A DNA stretch of 64,000 bases from Casuarius casuarius (GCA_003342895.1 PTFA01000043.1:782110-846109); one strand, 5' to 3'. Positions 35,750-48,235 are shown, numbered from the stretch's first letter. Notes: generated by a model from the letters alone, not told the origin. A program made the numbers and translations.

Positions 35750-36464
35750 CGATGCAAACAGATACAGGCTATAAAAGTATAATTAAACTGTCCATGCAAT
35801 TAGAAAGCATATAGTTATATTAGTACATGATTCCACACAGTTTCTTTCTTTATGGCAAGACAATGAAATACAGTATGATCTGACATGGAGTGTTTTGTCT
35901 TTGCTTATTGATCCATATTTCTGTGAGCTGTAAAAGTCGGTTATAATTTAGGAAAGCCACAAGAGCCAGACCGAGAGCCTGCGCCGATCCCTTGAGTTTA
36001 AATGCAGAAATGTATTCCACGCACACCAAAATACAGACCACCAAAATGGAATCTATCTACTCCTCGAGCCAAAGAAGAGAAGGCATCTCCTCCAGCTTTT
36101 CCCTCAAATCCACAGCATATAAATCCCTCGGCCAAAAGCCAGGCAAGAAGGGGGAAAAACAAAAAAAAAAACCCCAAAATAAAAATGAGGAGCAGCTGAT
36201 CTGGATATCTGATGTCGGAGATCTCTATTAACGAAGTTCTGCTACATACATTTTATATATGTAGCATGCCTCTGCAAATTGCTCCCAAAATACATGTACA
36301 AGAAATGCATCAATGCTATATTTTCTTTAAAAATCTCATGTAACCTAATCCTTCCTCTTACCCCATGTCTTTTCTCTGTACGCTCCCCTGCTCCCACAAA
36401 CACTAGGGACTGTTTGTGGCACAGCTTTTAAACAGATTCAAGTGGTTTAAAAATAACATGGTTT

Positions 36465-36479
36465 AAAAAAAAAAAAAAA
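36465..36479. repeat. Poly(A) run, A15
   Basis: Fifteen consecutive A preceded by GGTTT; no retroelement body was recognised. Confidence 0.9.
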
Positions 36480-36779
36480 TCACTGAAACCTGGCCATGTG
36501 GCTACATTTATGCCCCTGCAAGTATGCTAACATCAGAAATGATTAGTCCCAGATAGTCAGGGAAATAAATTACAATGGACTGTATAGCATGAATATCTAT
36601 ACATAGCTGGAAATTATTGGATTCTGCACAGATAAACTCTAGTTAAATGAAACAATTAACCCACAGGTCCTGTGCGTGGAGGTGCCCTCGCAGACTTTAA
36701 CATTTCGGCATAGGGCACCTCCGTGTTTGACCTCACGTATCCGCTGCGTTTGGCTACAAGGCCTCAGAGAGATGCTGAC

Positions 36780-37130
36780 TGGGAACGGATGGCTGCACAT
36801 TCAATAACCGAGGAAACATTTGATGCAGCTATATTAGGGATGCCATTACTACACATTTTTTGATCAACAATAAATCAGCGGTACATTATGCTATCGTTGC
36901 TAACTCTCTGCTGCGGTTTAGAAACAAATACTTTAGGACATGTACTACGACACTCCCGCTGCGTGTGCAAGAGATATGCCACTGTATCTTCTACGGAATA
37001 CAACTGTCAGCAATTAAGATGAATATTGCAAAGATGAAACGCAGTTTGTGGTGCATTTTCCTGGCTTTTGTGAAACATTTGTTCACCAGATTTGCTAACT
37101 CGCAAACTCCAAGCATACGCGAGAGCTCTG
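36780..37130. promoter_or_regulatory. Candidate conserved non-coding segment
   Basis: About 350 non-repetitive bases with CATTCAATAACCGAGG, TTTTTTGATCAACAATAAAT, GTCAGCAATTAAGATGAATA and a repeated TTGCTAACTC word (at about 36898 and 37094), including SOX-like ACAAT words. A 95-codon frame runs through it but was not recognised as protein. Constraint is inferred from composition only. Confidence 0.2.
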
Positions 37131-40100
37131 TTAATCCAGGGAATTAAGCAAGGTATTGCTTGAGCAGATTGCAAGACAACAGTGCTCCATTTTGCAGAAA
37201 TGGGCTTTAGAAATGCAACTGGTACTCTCTATAAACAACTCACCCGTTTTTCATAAGATACCAGGGAAAAAAAAATCAGGTGATCTAGAACAAAAAGAAA
37301 AGAAGTATTTACACTTGCAACCTTTAGAAACAAAGGCTTCTGGGGTGGGATGTTTTTCCTCTCTCCCTTTTGAACTCTGGTAGCCTGTAAAGACATAATC
37401 TTACAGCACAAGAAAATAAGATTTAAACGCATCTTAAATAATAACAGCACAGTTGCTATCACATTGTGATTATCAGCACTGCTGCCAACTACCCACACTG
37501 GAGCCAGAGTCTCTCTGAACACCATAAATCCCCAGCTGCCTCAAAGAACATGCGCTTTCATTTCTCTCCAAAGCCCTGCAAGGTCAGGAGAGAGTCATAC
37601 TTTGCTGTGTATCCAAAACAAAAAATATTCAGTGCAAATAAATAAATAAGGTAGCAATAAACTCAGATTATCTGAATAATTCAGGTGCCATTCTTGATGG
37701 TGACAGGAATACTGCGCAGATTGCTGTTTTGGGGATGCTGCGACAATTCAACAGCTGTGACAGATGTTGGGTGATCTATATGAATCTGTACTAGGTGGGG
37801 TCCAGCTGAGCAACTCAGAGTTCAGCTGTTTACAGCAGAATTTCCATTCCAGGGAAAGCATCGCCACTACATTTTTCATACCCCTCAACAGACATATTAA
37901 TGTAATATACACCTCTGTAATTTGTTGTTTCTTGTAAAAGACATACAGTGCTAAATGCCCAGCAGCCCTACATGTGGACACATACATGGTTCACATGTAT
38001 AAGTATTTGTGCATACACACATAAATCTGAGGAATTGATTTCCAAATGTGTACATTTGCAGGTGCACACAAATGTATATACACTTTTTTAAAGAGAGGTG
38101 TCCTTAAAGATAAGTCAATTATTAGCAAGAGTGATTTTTCACCTATAGAGAACAGAGTACTGATTAGGAACATTGATAATCTCTCCACCTGCAATTCTCA
38201 ATATTGACAGTACAGTCACACAGAAAGCTTGATCCAGCAACCAGAGCCATGGAAATGGGTCCATGAGCCCATTATCTAAGTAAGACACATATGTTGCTTC
38301 CTATAGACACTTTACCAAACGACACACCAGAAACTATAGAAGACACGAAGAGAAAGCGGTCCCCCAAATCATGCAAAATCTGACATTACAGCACATAAAT
38401 CAGTCCTCTTGCAACATCTGCAATTAAGAGGCACCCTTGGAAACCCTCCAGCATATGGAAAAACAAGAGTATTCGGAGGCCACCAGTACAGGATATGGAG
38501 CTCTTCTGAAAAAATAACCCCTATCTGCCTCCCCCTGAAATTCTTCATACACAAATCCAGTGATACGGCATCTAATCCTGCTGCTGACAGCGATACTAAT
38601 ATTAAATTGCTGTTAGGGACTGGCTTGTCCTGCAAAACCATCACAGCGGCGACGTCCCTCGGGTGGCTTCCAGACCAGCCCATTCCCTCCGGTCCTGTTG
38701 TCCAGCTGCAAGCGCGGGCTGGCAGCACAGACTCCCCTGTACACACACTCCTTCGCTTCTGTCGTCAGGGCTNATTATTATTAATTATGGTTCACAAACC
38801 AGAAAGGAGCCATGCAAACCAGATTTACAGAGCTCACAAACCAGCCCACGATGTCCATGTCCAGGTATGAGCTACATGTTAAGGCCGTTCCTCTAAACAC
38901 ACAGAAGTTATGACACACGAGCAAGTCCCCGAGCCCATGCATTACGGCACTGAAGTCACTCAAACGCAAGCAGTTGCAAGTACTAGTTTGTGAGTTTAGT
39001 ACTGTCATTAACTAATAAGAAATCAGTTGATCACTTGAGTGTTGGGTGGGAAGTAGGTCTTTAGGTATACTTCTTGCATAAAGCTGGGTTTTGCTGAAAA
39101 AGCACCAAAAATAAAACCAAAAATTATTCCAGTCTCTCATATTCTCATAGCTTATACCCCCGTTCAGCTTCAATAACCCAGCAACAATACTGCATTCCCA
39201 GGCTCCACATCACTGGGATCACTGGGGCTTGAGTAAAGTGGGAATTTAGCCAGAACATATTTAATTCCAAATTCATTTAATATCTCTATATCCCCTTGAC
39301 AAATAAGCCTTACAACATTATGAGTTAATAAAGCCAGACACCAGCGAAACACTTAGAAAAAACCCCCTTGAATCTAATGCAAGATTACTGCACCCAACCA
39401 TAGAAATAATTTTAAGCCTAAATTTGGCAAGACGCATTAGTTTTATATTGAGCTAATTACTTCCAAGTGTCCAGGAAACACGATTCAGTAATTACAGCTG
39501 CATTAGCTGGATGCAAACTCAGTAAGAGGCAGCACTTGCTTACCGCCGAGCGCGTGAGTCACACGGGACATGGCTACTACTACACAACCCAGACCTGCTC
39601 CACAAACACACTTTTCTGAAGGCCAAATTCAAAAACCAAAGGTGTTCGGATACAGCCCTGGCTGACAGTCTAAAGGATGTGAAAGTTTTTGTGTATTCAA
39701 GTGCAGGCACATTTGCAAGGCCTCTGCGCCCAAGACTGAGGCCAGGTTTTCCAGAGAGTACAATTTCCCCCTGCCAGCACTTAGATGAAGGTTAGATTTT
39801 CCCAAAATGGTTGTTATTCAGTGCCTGCTCTTGTAATGCTTGCGACTAAACTGTCCTAGGATTTAGGGACCGAGAGAAGGTACAACACCCCAAACTCTTC
39901 TGCATATCTGAGCCAGAAAACTCCTCTCTGACCACAGCAGGCATTTAATTGCTCAGACACCTCAACTTCAGAAGGCACCATGCTTGAATTCTACATCAGT
40001 ATTATTACACCCAACTCACAGGGACCAAAGGAGGTGAAATGATGGGACAAAGTTCCTACAGGGGAGCCAAAAAGCCCTCTGAGAGGAGGTTGATGCCAGC

Positions 40101-43100
40101 CGCAAGCATAGCTCCCAGACCACCCCACCCTATGCCGTCTTGCATGGTGTGTTCACAACACAGTTTTTAGGAGACACTTATCTCCTGGCTGAAAACACAG
40201 CTCCCACTAGATTAACTGACGTTATACTCACCCATCTATACACCCCACAGAACATACACCCCATCATCATCGTCACGAGAAAACCTGTAAGCCTGTAAGG
40301 CGAAACTGCCGCTGCTTCCCAACGCTCTGCTATCAAAGCACTTCACTCAAGTAGGGCAGAAATGGAGTCAATAACGCAGCAAGGGAAAAATACGCCATGG
40401 GACAACATTTCCACTTCGACGTTCCCCACCCTCACATTTTCCACAATAATTAATAACCAAAGCTGTTAATGTTTAAATGATCCGTGTTCTCCAGTGCAGC
40501 CAACAACGCCCCAAGAGGCTTTCCATCAGGGCCAACGCTATTAAGCATGCAGATGCCTGAGGATACATAGTACTTAATGGATGAAAGGACACTTCTGAAC
40601 AGTCTCCAAACATTGAGGAACTCTCTTTTAAATCTGAACTGGCTTAATATAGCATTTAGGGTTCCCAAGATTTGGGTTAACGTCCACGTTTTGCTCAGGG
40701 GTTAAAAGAGTAAAAGGTTTTTCAAACTCTCTCAAGTGCTAAGCTATTATCTACTCTCCTACTCTCTTGCCTGTTCCAGTAGTTTCTGTCCATCCAAGAG
40801 CACCAACCTATTTCTAGTGCTGGCTGCGAACAAGTTTCCAGAGGCAGCAAGGGAGGGATCGGGGGCCCCCGGGCAGCTGGCTCTGGCTGCACCAGCAGGA
40901 AGGTTTCTCCAGCTTTGGACACCGCTAGAAACTAAATCACTTCCAAGCGTGGCTCCGGGACTCGGGTGCTTTGTTTATTTCCTCAAGTCCTTGAGAACCT
41001 CTGCAGTTACCAACACACTTCTCAGCACTTCAGGCAAGGGAGAATATTTTAGCATGAAATTATAATCACGGTAATCACCCGGTTTTCCTGCCCTGCCTTC
41101 TCCTCTCCCTCCCTCCCCACTCCCCATCCTAGGATTAATACAGAAAAAGGGGGCTTTTAAGACCAAAGCAATTCCTCCATTCCCTTTTTTTTTTTTATTT
41201 TTAAGCCTAATTTTCAAAGGACATGGGCGACAGAAGTTCATCCTGCCCGTGTGTGTCTGTCTATCTGTCCCCCTTCGAATAACTTTTGAAACCCCTAATT
41301 TCAAGCAAGTTTGACAGAAGGGTAGAGGTCGCAAAGATAGGAAGCTCCCATAGGCTCGGTGGAGAGATTGGAGCCGCGTAGCGAGGAGGCGCCTGGCTCC
41401 TCTTGCCTCCTACCAAGGGGAGGGTGGGAGCGTCAGCTCACACCTCACTAGCCAGCACAAACCCACAGACAAAATCAATTATGTGATAAAAGTCCGTCGG
41501 AAACCGGCCTTCAATCACGCCGCGGCCCTCCTCGGGCAGGCCGTCCCACTGGCGGCCATAAATACGTCAAGGCCCACAAAAGACGTGCTCACCTCCCGCT
41601 TTCGTGCTGCGATGCGCTCCCAAGCATGAGACCACGTCCTTGCGTTGAGGGGAAGCCAGGGTGAAGCGTCATTAAATCGGTCACCAGGTGCCAAGGAGAA
41701 CACCCTGGCCCCAAGGGTTCGTTTTATAACCGGACGGACTTGGAGCCACAGGTTCGCTTTTAAGCATTGACCAAAATATGAATGTTCCTGCCAAAGTTCA
41801 ACACGTTCAAGCCAATAGTTATGAAACATCCAACTTTTCCTGGCTCTTTTGGTCCCTGAGCCCTTTTCTTTAGTCTTCGCACACCAGGGAAATGTTTAAC
41901 ACAGGAGCGACACTGATGTTTTCACTACATGGCTTCACAGTAATAGCTACGGACACAGCAACATGCCCATGGCACAGCCGGCCAGATGTCTGAGGGCCAG
42001 GTTGCCCCAAACTCACCACCCACGAGGTTAGCTCCCATGCAGACATGACAGATTTCTCTAAACAACTCAACAGCTAGCAATAGCAGCTATGCTGACCGCA
42101 AAGATTTAAAACAAACAGGAAAAAAAACAATCCCACAACCAAAAGCAAATTAACCTTAGATGTCTTAAGAACAGCTGGACTCTTTCCTCTCCACGTAGGG
42201 ATTGACATCTTAAAAACACAGGCTTCAATTCTGCAACGTAAGACATCGAAGATGTGGAAAATCTGAACCAGATTAGCTGAACCAGCTAGGCCTACAGTGT
42301 TTCCAATAGGATGGTTTAATGTGACTTTTGGAGGCGTTCTCCACATGTTTAATTCCCATCATTCCTTTCCCATCATGGTTCTTTATGGACAGATGCATGG
42401 GGGATGAGATAAAACTGGGTCCCCAAGGATCAGTCACACCCTGACCATGTCCTGCATTCTGCGCATCATTTGCAATGCTGCAGGTTCTTTTTTTTTTTCT
42501 GGATTCTCTAATATGAGCTATGTTTGCAGTTCAAAAAGACAAACCTAAGCTAACTTTAGACTAGCGTGCTCCACTGCCAAGAGCTGTAGCTGCAGATCAG
42601 CAGGGGCTAACCAAGTACTTAGCACATCTGTCAGGCAGACTGGCAAATCTGGAGCTTTGCAGCTCCGTTTCTGTATGTATCTGAGCTGCACAGTTTATAG
42701 GTAACCTGGGTCAGTCTATACAACCTGTGGTGACAACAATCACTGCTACTATATCTTCCTATAGAGCAGCTAAGTGTGGATCTCTCAAGGAAGATAATAA
42801 CTAGGAGATAAAGCATGGCAGATGCCTTCTCTAAGGAAAGACACAGGCAGGTCTTCTGGCCAGAGAGAAATATTTGCCTCCATTCCCACCGACTTCTCTG
42901 GCACTAGTGTACCGCTCCTCATCTTCAGGGTCGTCTCTGCATGCCTGGAACTTTCCCCTTCTCAGCTTTCAGCTAGAATTTTTTAAAAATAAAACCACCC
43001 CACTCACTGAAGCTCAGTAGAAAACAATCAAGTTTCAGGCAAGTTAATGCCTGTTTATAAAACTCAGGGTAACAGAGGCTTGAATACAAAGTCTTGGACA

Positions 43101-43254
43101 TCTCTTCCCAGATTTACAATTCACAGTTTTCCTACCAAAAGAGATAAATGCACTCATCAGCTAAAGCCTCATGAATAAGCAATACTCCAGTGGAGAAGTC
43201 TTCTCATATGCCTTATCAATAAATAATTCTGACTTGTTTGCAATAATTACTATG
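37131..43254. other. Long non-coding stretch, no gene seen
   Basis: Six kilobases with few landmarks. There is an unresolved base at 38773, a pyrimidine-rich tract at 41090-41130 and short T/A runs. Bases 40010-40070 weakly recall a minus-strand MIR. Frames of 153 codons (38409-38870, which spans the N) and 119 codons (40975-41334, minus) show no recognisable family. Confidence 0.4.
38773..38773. other. Unresolved base (N)
   Basis: A single N (AGGGCTNATTATTA) next to a short TTA-rich run; an ambiguous consensus base. Confidence 0.95.
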
Positions 43255-43345
43255 AACCGAATCCTTCTGCTCTCCCATGAATTCGATGGGATAATTTGCA
43301 AATAACTGCTCAGCACATTGAAAGGTGTCAGAATTAGGCCACCAG
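43255..43345. repeat. Probable ancient amniote interspersed repeat
   Basis: The run ACCGAATCCTTCTGCTCTCC, CATGAATTCGATGGGATAAT, TTGCAAATAACTGCTCAGC and GTGTCAGAATTAGGCC resembles a phrase (accaaatcctgctctcattgaagtcaatgg ... gcagaatttggcc) that recurs in old repeats of birds and reptiles. CATGAATTCGATGG is near-palindromic, as in that repeat. The family name is not determinable here. Confidence 0.4.
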
Positions 43346-44039
43346 TTGTTTACAGAGGAGCTAGTGGAGCTGCAACGTGTTTAAATGCCAGAGACTCAAT
43401 AGAAGGGTTGATCCTACTTACCCAAATGCAACCCGCATGTCTGCAGCACAGAAGGATGAGGCTTGGATTAAGAAATGACTGCGGCTCTGGGTTACTCTGC
43501 CTTAGTAAATCAAAGTCAGATTCTTAATGGTACAATGTCATTTTCCTGTGGTTCAATATGTTTTCACACCACAGAACATGCTTAAGTGTCTGGGGTGCTA
43601 GGTGGGGGGGCCAAAAAGGCAGGAGAGTAATGCAGTTCAGGTTGGTAAAAACAGGAGATGAACACTGTAATACAGGTAGAGAATCTGAAGCAGAAATACA
43701 TTACAGTCTCAAGAAATCATTTCATATAACTGGTAGTACAAATTGGCTTTAAGAGACATCTCAGCTGGCACATGTATTCCCTGCTGAACAGTGATACCTA
43801 TTCGAATGATCAAAAACCGTCAGTTCTAAAATTCAGGATAAATCCCAGGCCTCAGAAACAGGCAAATGAAAAAAAAAGTTCAAAAGCAGAAAGGCAGCAA
43901 ATGTTACTCTCAGGACCAATCTCTCTGATATGCCTCCAGCTTGCTAACAGCATTTTAATGCCACAGGCATGTTACTTTCCTTTGCCCTCATATTTTATTT
44001 CAGCAAAGCCCTGTCCTAATAACTGATTACAAAATACCA
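43346..44039. other. Non-coding stretch, no gene seen
   Basis: A good minus-strand donor-like site (TTTGG then GTAAGTAGG, near 43415-43425) lies 19 bases from an acceptor-like CTGTGCTGCAG. The pair would bound only a micro-exon and is probably chance. Nothing else is recognisable. Confidence 0.35.
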
Positions 44040-44600
44040 AACAGGCTGTATCGTTATCTTGCTAGCCGGTGAAATATTTAAGTCCATTTAAGTGCCATGC
44101 AAAAATGAGTCTGAATATATGGGCTATGGCAGGCAGAAATAGGAATTTTGCATTCAGAAACAGGAATAGCCTATTGAGACCCATTCCTCACTCCCACGAA
44201 GTGCAAATGCCCTCTCTCCAAATCAATGCAAAGCAGAGCGCCGCCGCGGTAGGATAAAACGCCGCCTTCACATTTAATGCGCAAATTATCATTCCTCCGA
44301 AAGGATATTGGTGGCAGAGGAAGAAGTTAACTGCCAGCTCCTAGCCTCTAGCCGGGCTCGTTTGAAGAGCTGTCCACCAATAAAAATGAGTCCTCGGCGG
44401 AAGATGATGTGTCTGACACAGACCCTCGCTGAGGCAGAGAGCAGCCACTTTGCCTAGCGCGCTCCCAACGCCGCGAGCGGGCAGAGGATGCTGCACCCGC
44501 TCGAGAGCTCTGCTCGTCCACAGCAGCCGTTCGCACGCCGCCGAGCCAGCCACGTGCTGCCGTACCACGGTGGGTCCAGCACAGCAGGCAGCCAAAAACG
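44040..44600. promoter_or_regulatory. Candidate regulatory segment with CpG-rich core
   Basis: The left part (44040-44310) is non-repetitive, with GGTGAAATATTTAAGTCC, GGGCTATGGCAGGCAG and TTTAATGCGCAAATTATC. The right part (44200-44560) holds CpG clusters including GCGCCGCCGCGG and AACGCCGCGAGCGGG, plus CCACGTGCTG with a CACGTG E-box. The pairing of motif-rich and CpG-rich DNA resembles a promoter or enhancer, but no exon was found next to it. Confidence 0.25.
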
Positions 44601-45789
44601 AAAGGCTCTTTTAAGCAATCTGTTAGTGGCGCAGACATATTCCAAAGTCAACGCTGCTGCGGTGAAATGAATGATGTAGGTGTCCCCAGAGCCCCCCAAG
44701 ATGTGCCACAGCTGGATTCTTGGTATCAAGAAATAAACAGCCCAGAAAACGGCTACTTTTTCCTTACTGGATCACTCAGCTCTGTCTCCCACTATTTTAA
44801 ACTTGCTCTTCAGATATCTCAAGGGAAAAAAAACAAATGTACAAGATCTTTCTAAACATTGTAATCTGCGCGTTTCTACCCCATGTTTGGTTTTTCAGGG
44901 ATATGCAAACCGGCTTTAGAAGAAGTCAAACAAGTTTCTTAGGAAGCACCATCCACTTCAAAAACCAACAGCAATATTTGCAGAGTACTGATATACACAT
45001 ATGTGCTTCAGCGTTTCCCAAGGGCATTCAGAGAAGCAGAAACCGATGTACAGAAAGGACACCAAAGAGGCCAGCGGCAACACCAACAGTACATTTAACT
45101 CAGCTCAGTGCTTCACATTCCTCTCCCCCTCCACACTATGTGCTCACAGCACCTAAAAATATACGCAGAAAAAAACCACACAACAAAACATAACCACCAA
45201 GGCAATTTTCAAAACAGAAATGCAAAACAAACTTCTCCCCCACCCAAAGGAAAACAACAACATAATTGCAAATTTGGCCCTAAATTACTACTTGTTTCCA
45301 GATTGCAAAACATTCTCTTGGTCTGGCAACTAGAATGCAAAATATTCTTCAAGGAAAAAGCAGTTCTTGAAAGATTTCCAGTCCAACTGTTCAGGGTGTG
45401 GATAAGCATCCAAATGTCTAAATCATGCTCCAGATCAAATGCAGAGCCAAAGCCGCGTGTGACACACTCACCTAGGAGAACATCTCTCCTCATCGCTCCA
45501 AATTGCCATGAAGTGCACGTGCACAGAACTCCAGAGACCAAATCACCGTGTTTTCAGCAACTGCCGAACTGAGAAACTATCACCAATCCACAGGCTACTG
45601 GTCTTTCACCAAAGTCCTCTCCAGTCCTTTATTTTAGATAGATAGTTGAGGTTGATTTGCATCATGATCGCCAAGACCTGGGAACTGGGAATTAACAGCT
45701 CCCAGTGGTACCACGCTGCGCCAGTTTTACGGCATTCTCTCCAACAATTTTCAATGCATAGAGGTCAGATGCAATTTTAACGAGCACCT
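44601..45789. other. Non-coding stretch, no gene seen
   Basis: A strong minus-strand donor-like site (TCCTAG then GTGAGTGTG, near 45465-45472) has an acceptor-like TTTCTCAG about 90 bases upstream on that strand, but every frame between them is interrupted. A 154-codon plus frame (45108-45572) overlaps a 110-codon minus frame; neither is recognisable. Confidence 0.35.
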
Positions 45790-45960
45790 CTACTGTTCTA
45801 TTTATTTTAATATCTTTATTGCCTCATCAAGTTTATAATAATTAAGCATATTATAATTACAGTGAATTAAGCAGAGGCTCCTTAAATGTATCCCCCATTA
45901 TTTTATAATCAATTAAAATTAATAAAATTGGTCATAAAATCTAGTATCTGATGTATGCTA
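45790..45960. promoter_or_regulatory. AT-rich candidate conserved block
   Basis: Some 170 bases of AT-rich but non-simple sequence packed with homeodomain-type words: TTTATAATAATTAAGCATA, TTATAATTACAGTGAATTAA, CAATTAAAATTAATAAAATT and TGTATGCTAATG. It is not a microsatellite, and the motif spacing varies. It could be an enhancer or a matrix-attachment-like AT-rich stretch. Confidence 0.25.
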
Positions 45961-47739
45961 ATGTCTCTTCCCATCATTAGGCAAAGGTCTACTCAGGTCA
46001 CAGCTAACTACAAAGATTTTTGTACTACTAGAAAGTCTGTAACAATCCATTTTCTTTACCAATCTTCTGCTGATACACTTCCATGGAGTTTTCCCTGCTA
46101 AGGTGTACCATATAATACCTTGATCTTCCAGGCTTCTGTCCAGAGCGAGGAGCAGGCACTTGTCAGTTGTAGAAGGCAGTAAGGAAGTTACAGGTGGCAC
46201 CAGGTAGAAGAAACTCCACATTTCTAGTGTGTCACGGCAGCTCTCAGCTGTGGACAATCCCTGTCTACTCTAACTGGGCAGAAAGTGGGGAAAGATTGGA
46301 TTCAGCACAACTGCTGGCCTCAGAATACAGTGTTGAGCGTTCATGTCCATTCTTGAGGCCACACTTGCTAGCACTGAGGAACCATTCCCTAGAAATGCAG
46401 CACTTCTCCAACTAAATCACACTCAGGCTGTCCTCCCTGCACTCTCTTATACTGCTCCTCACTTTCTATAGAGCCATTGAATTACCTGCAGATGTTGTGC
46501 TTTCACGACTGTACAGACATCTCCACTTAGGCCCTGACAGGTCTGCTGTCTTACAGCCTGGGTGCTTCTTTATCGATTATATCTCTTCAATTGCTAGGAG
46601 CATCAGCAGATGACCCCGACAGACCTTTCTCTGAAGAGCAGAATGGAACCTGTGGACTCACAGAGGTCCACAATTTTCAGACCTTTCCAATACAGTTTTC
46701 AATGTGTGCAGTAAGTACATTACCATGTGGAACCTGTTGCCACAGTGTCTTTACCAGGGCAAATAGTCTGCAAACCACTGTTTTCAGCGAGTGACCAGGG
46801 GAGGTGCTTCTGGCTGTAAGAACCGGGATGAACATCAGAAGGTAATAAACTCCTCTGCACTCAAAACCACCTGATGGCTCCTGCAGTCAGGAGGAATCAT
46901 TAACTTAGTTCATTGTGTCAGACACTTGGGCTGGTGTCTATACTGCACAATTCAGTACTCACCAGGGTCAGAGAAAGGACCTGGAAAAAACATTACCCAC
47001 CAGCCTGATACTGTGCTTTCTTTTGTTATTTTGGGGCTGTGCTTGGTTCAGAGAAGCACCTAGAAATCGAACTGCCAAGAAAAAATGACCATATGATCTT
47101 TGGGAAACCAGGGCTATGAGGAGATGACTTGTTTCTTCCTCTAACCAAGCAGAACATGCTTTGAAAGGAAGCTTCTGTCCTGTCCGACCACAGAGCCAAC
47201 ACACGGGCATCCAGCAAATGAAGAGGCAGTTCTGTAAAATACCACCCAAAGCTCCCAAATTTCTGAAAGGCTCCAGATTGGGACTAACAAGAATCTTCTT
47301 GCCACTGAATTTCCCTGGGATGAACTTTGCTCATTCCCCATTATACCCGAAACCTGACTTGATACAACACTGTGATCGAGTGGACACAGAGCTAGACTGG
47401 TACCCAGTACTCCGTGCTAATTCTGGCTTGGTTGCCCTGTACATACAGACAGCTACGGTGACCTTCAGCTTCCTTTGCTTTCTTTGCATGTATTTATTTT
47501 TGGGGGGGAAAGCCAGGAGGTTTGCCCTGTGAATTCCCCTGGTTGGGTGCAGGTGAATCCTTTCAGTACGTATTTAAGCGGCACCTAACACAGCACCTCC
47601 ACAGACATGATGCACCCCCGTGACAGTCTCAGCCAATTCAGGTCTAACTTCTGCAGTGCAAAGCACAAGAACAGCTCCTGTAAACCACCTGGTTTGCTTA
47701 AGCATGTGAGGGCACTGGAGCAAAAGGCTTGATCTGTCT
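45961..47739. other. Non-coding stretch with one splice-bounded open segment
   Basis: At 46557-46710 a TCTTACAG acceptor and a GCA/GTAAGT donor enclose 154 bases with one open frame of 51 codons; the other two frames are closed. The translation shows no domain that I recognise. Several 60-120 codon frames on both strands at 45.96-47.53 kb are equally unrecognisable. No repeat family was identified across this stretch. Confidence 0.3.
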
Positions 47740-47830
47740 GGTATTACTTCCTAATTTGCATCACCAGTTAATGACAGCCGCTTTAATTATGACACCATGC
47801 AGATTGCAGGCCCTTTTAGCACTTGTCAGG
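47740..47830. promoter_or_regulatory. Candidate conserved non-coding segment
   Basis: CCTAATTTGCATCACCAGTT, AATGACAGCCGCTTTAATTA and TGACACCATGCAGATTGCAG occur in a non-repetitive run, with an octamer-like TTTGCAT and TAATTA words. It is short and the call rests on motif density. Confidence 0.25.
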
Positions 47831-47939
47831 CTGCCTTGCTCCGAGCCTCTGCGCGGCTTCTCTCTCCCTGACACCGCTCTCCCCTGAAATGTGCTTTTCT
47901 CTGTCAGCTTTGGGGAGACATTTTAGCTGCTACCCATCG

Positions 47940-48070
47940 CAGTCAATGAGTGTGAACGTCCCCGGTGCCACGGGGCCCAGCCTCAGCGTGGGAGACGGCA
48001 CTTGTCGGCGTCGCCAGCTCCGCTCCGCTCCTCCCCGAGACGCCTCGCTCCACGGCAAGTCATTTCTCTG
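47940..48070. promoter_or_regulatory. CpG-rich pocket
   Basis: CpG-rich segment including GGTGCCACGGGGCCCAG, TTGTCGGCGTCGCCAGCTCC and CCCCGAGACGCCTCGC, about 75 bases upstream of the hairpin at 48144. No TATA or initiator motif was recognised. Confidence 0.3.
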
Positions 48071-48143
48071 GCTGCATCCCTGCTCCCCGCAGGAGGAAAA
48101 ACGAAGTTACATCACGCCAACCTCCCAGGGAATGCAGGCGATC

Positions 48144-48235
48144 TGCTTACTCAGAGCAGGCTTTTTTATTTTTAGACTCGTTGGAGGCGGCGCTGGCTGT
48201 ATAAATAAAAAGGCTGCTCTGAGGGTGAGTAAGCA
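48144..48235. other. Long imperfect hairpin, pre-miRNA-sized
   Basis: TGCTTACTCA at 48144-48153 is perfectly complementary to TGAGTAAGCA at 48226-48235. Inside it, GAGCAGGCTTTTTTATT pairs with AATAAAAAGGCTGCTC with a single-base mismatch and a small length difference in the T/A run, leaving an asymmetric bulge of five or six bases on the right arm. The terminal loop is about 24 bases. A 92-base stem-loop with a stem of roughly 30 pairs is within the size range of microRNA precursors, but a decayed inverted-repeat transposon or a structured regulatory element is equally possible. No known microRNA seed was recognised on either strand. Confidence 0.5.

Larger units (their letters stand above)
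35531..36779. other. AT-rich non-coding stretch, no gene seen
   Basis: It contains an alternating TA/CA tract at 35725-35749, a small perfect 9-bp-arm inverted repeat at 36240-36266 (TGCTACATA with TATGTAGCA), A-rich runs near 36160 and an A15 run at 36465-36479. No gene or transposon was recognised. Confidence 0.4.

Noticed and set aside
40010..40070. Faint minus-strand MIR-like words
   Set aside because: Too short and diverged, and no core region alongside.
43405..43450. Minus-strand acceptor and donor 19 bases apart, a possible micro-exon
   Set aside because: Micro-exons cannot be called without transcript data, and single splice-like words are common by chance.
45460..45575. Minus-strand segment ending in a strong GTGAGT donor
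   Set aside because: Every reading frame between the putative acceptor and the donor is interrupted.
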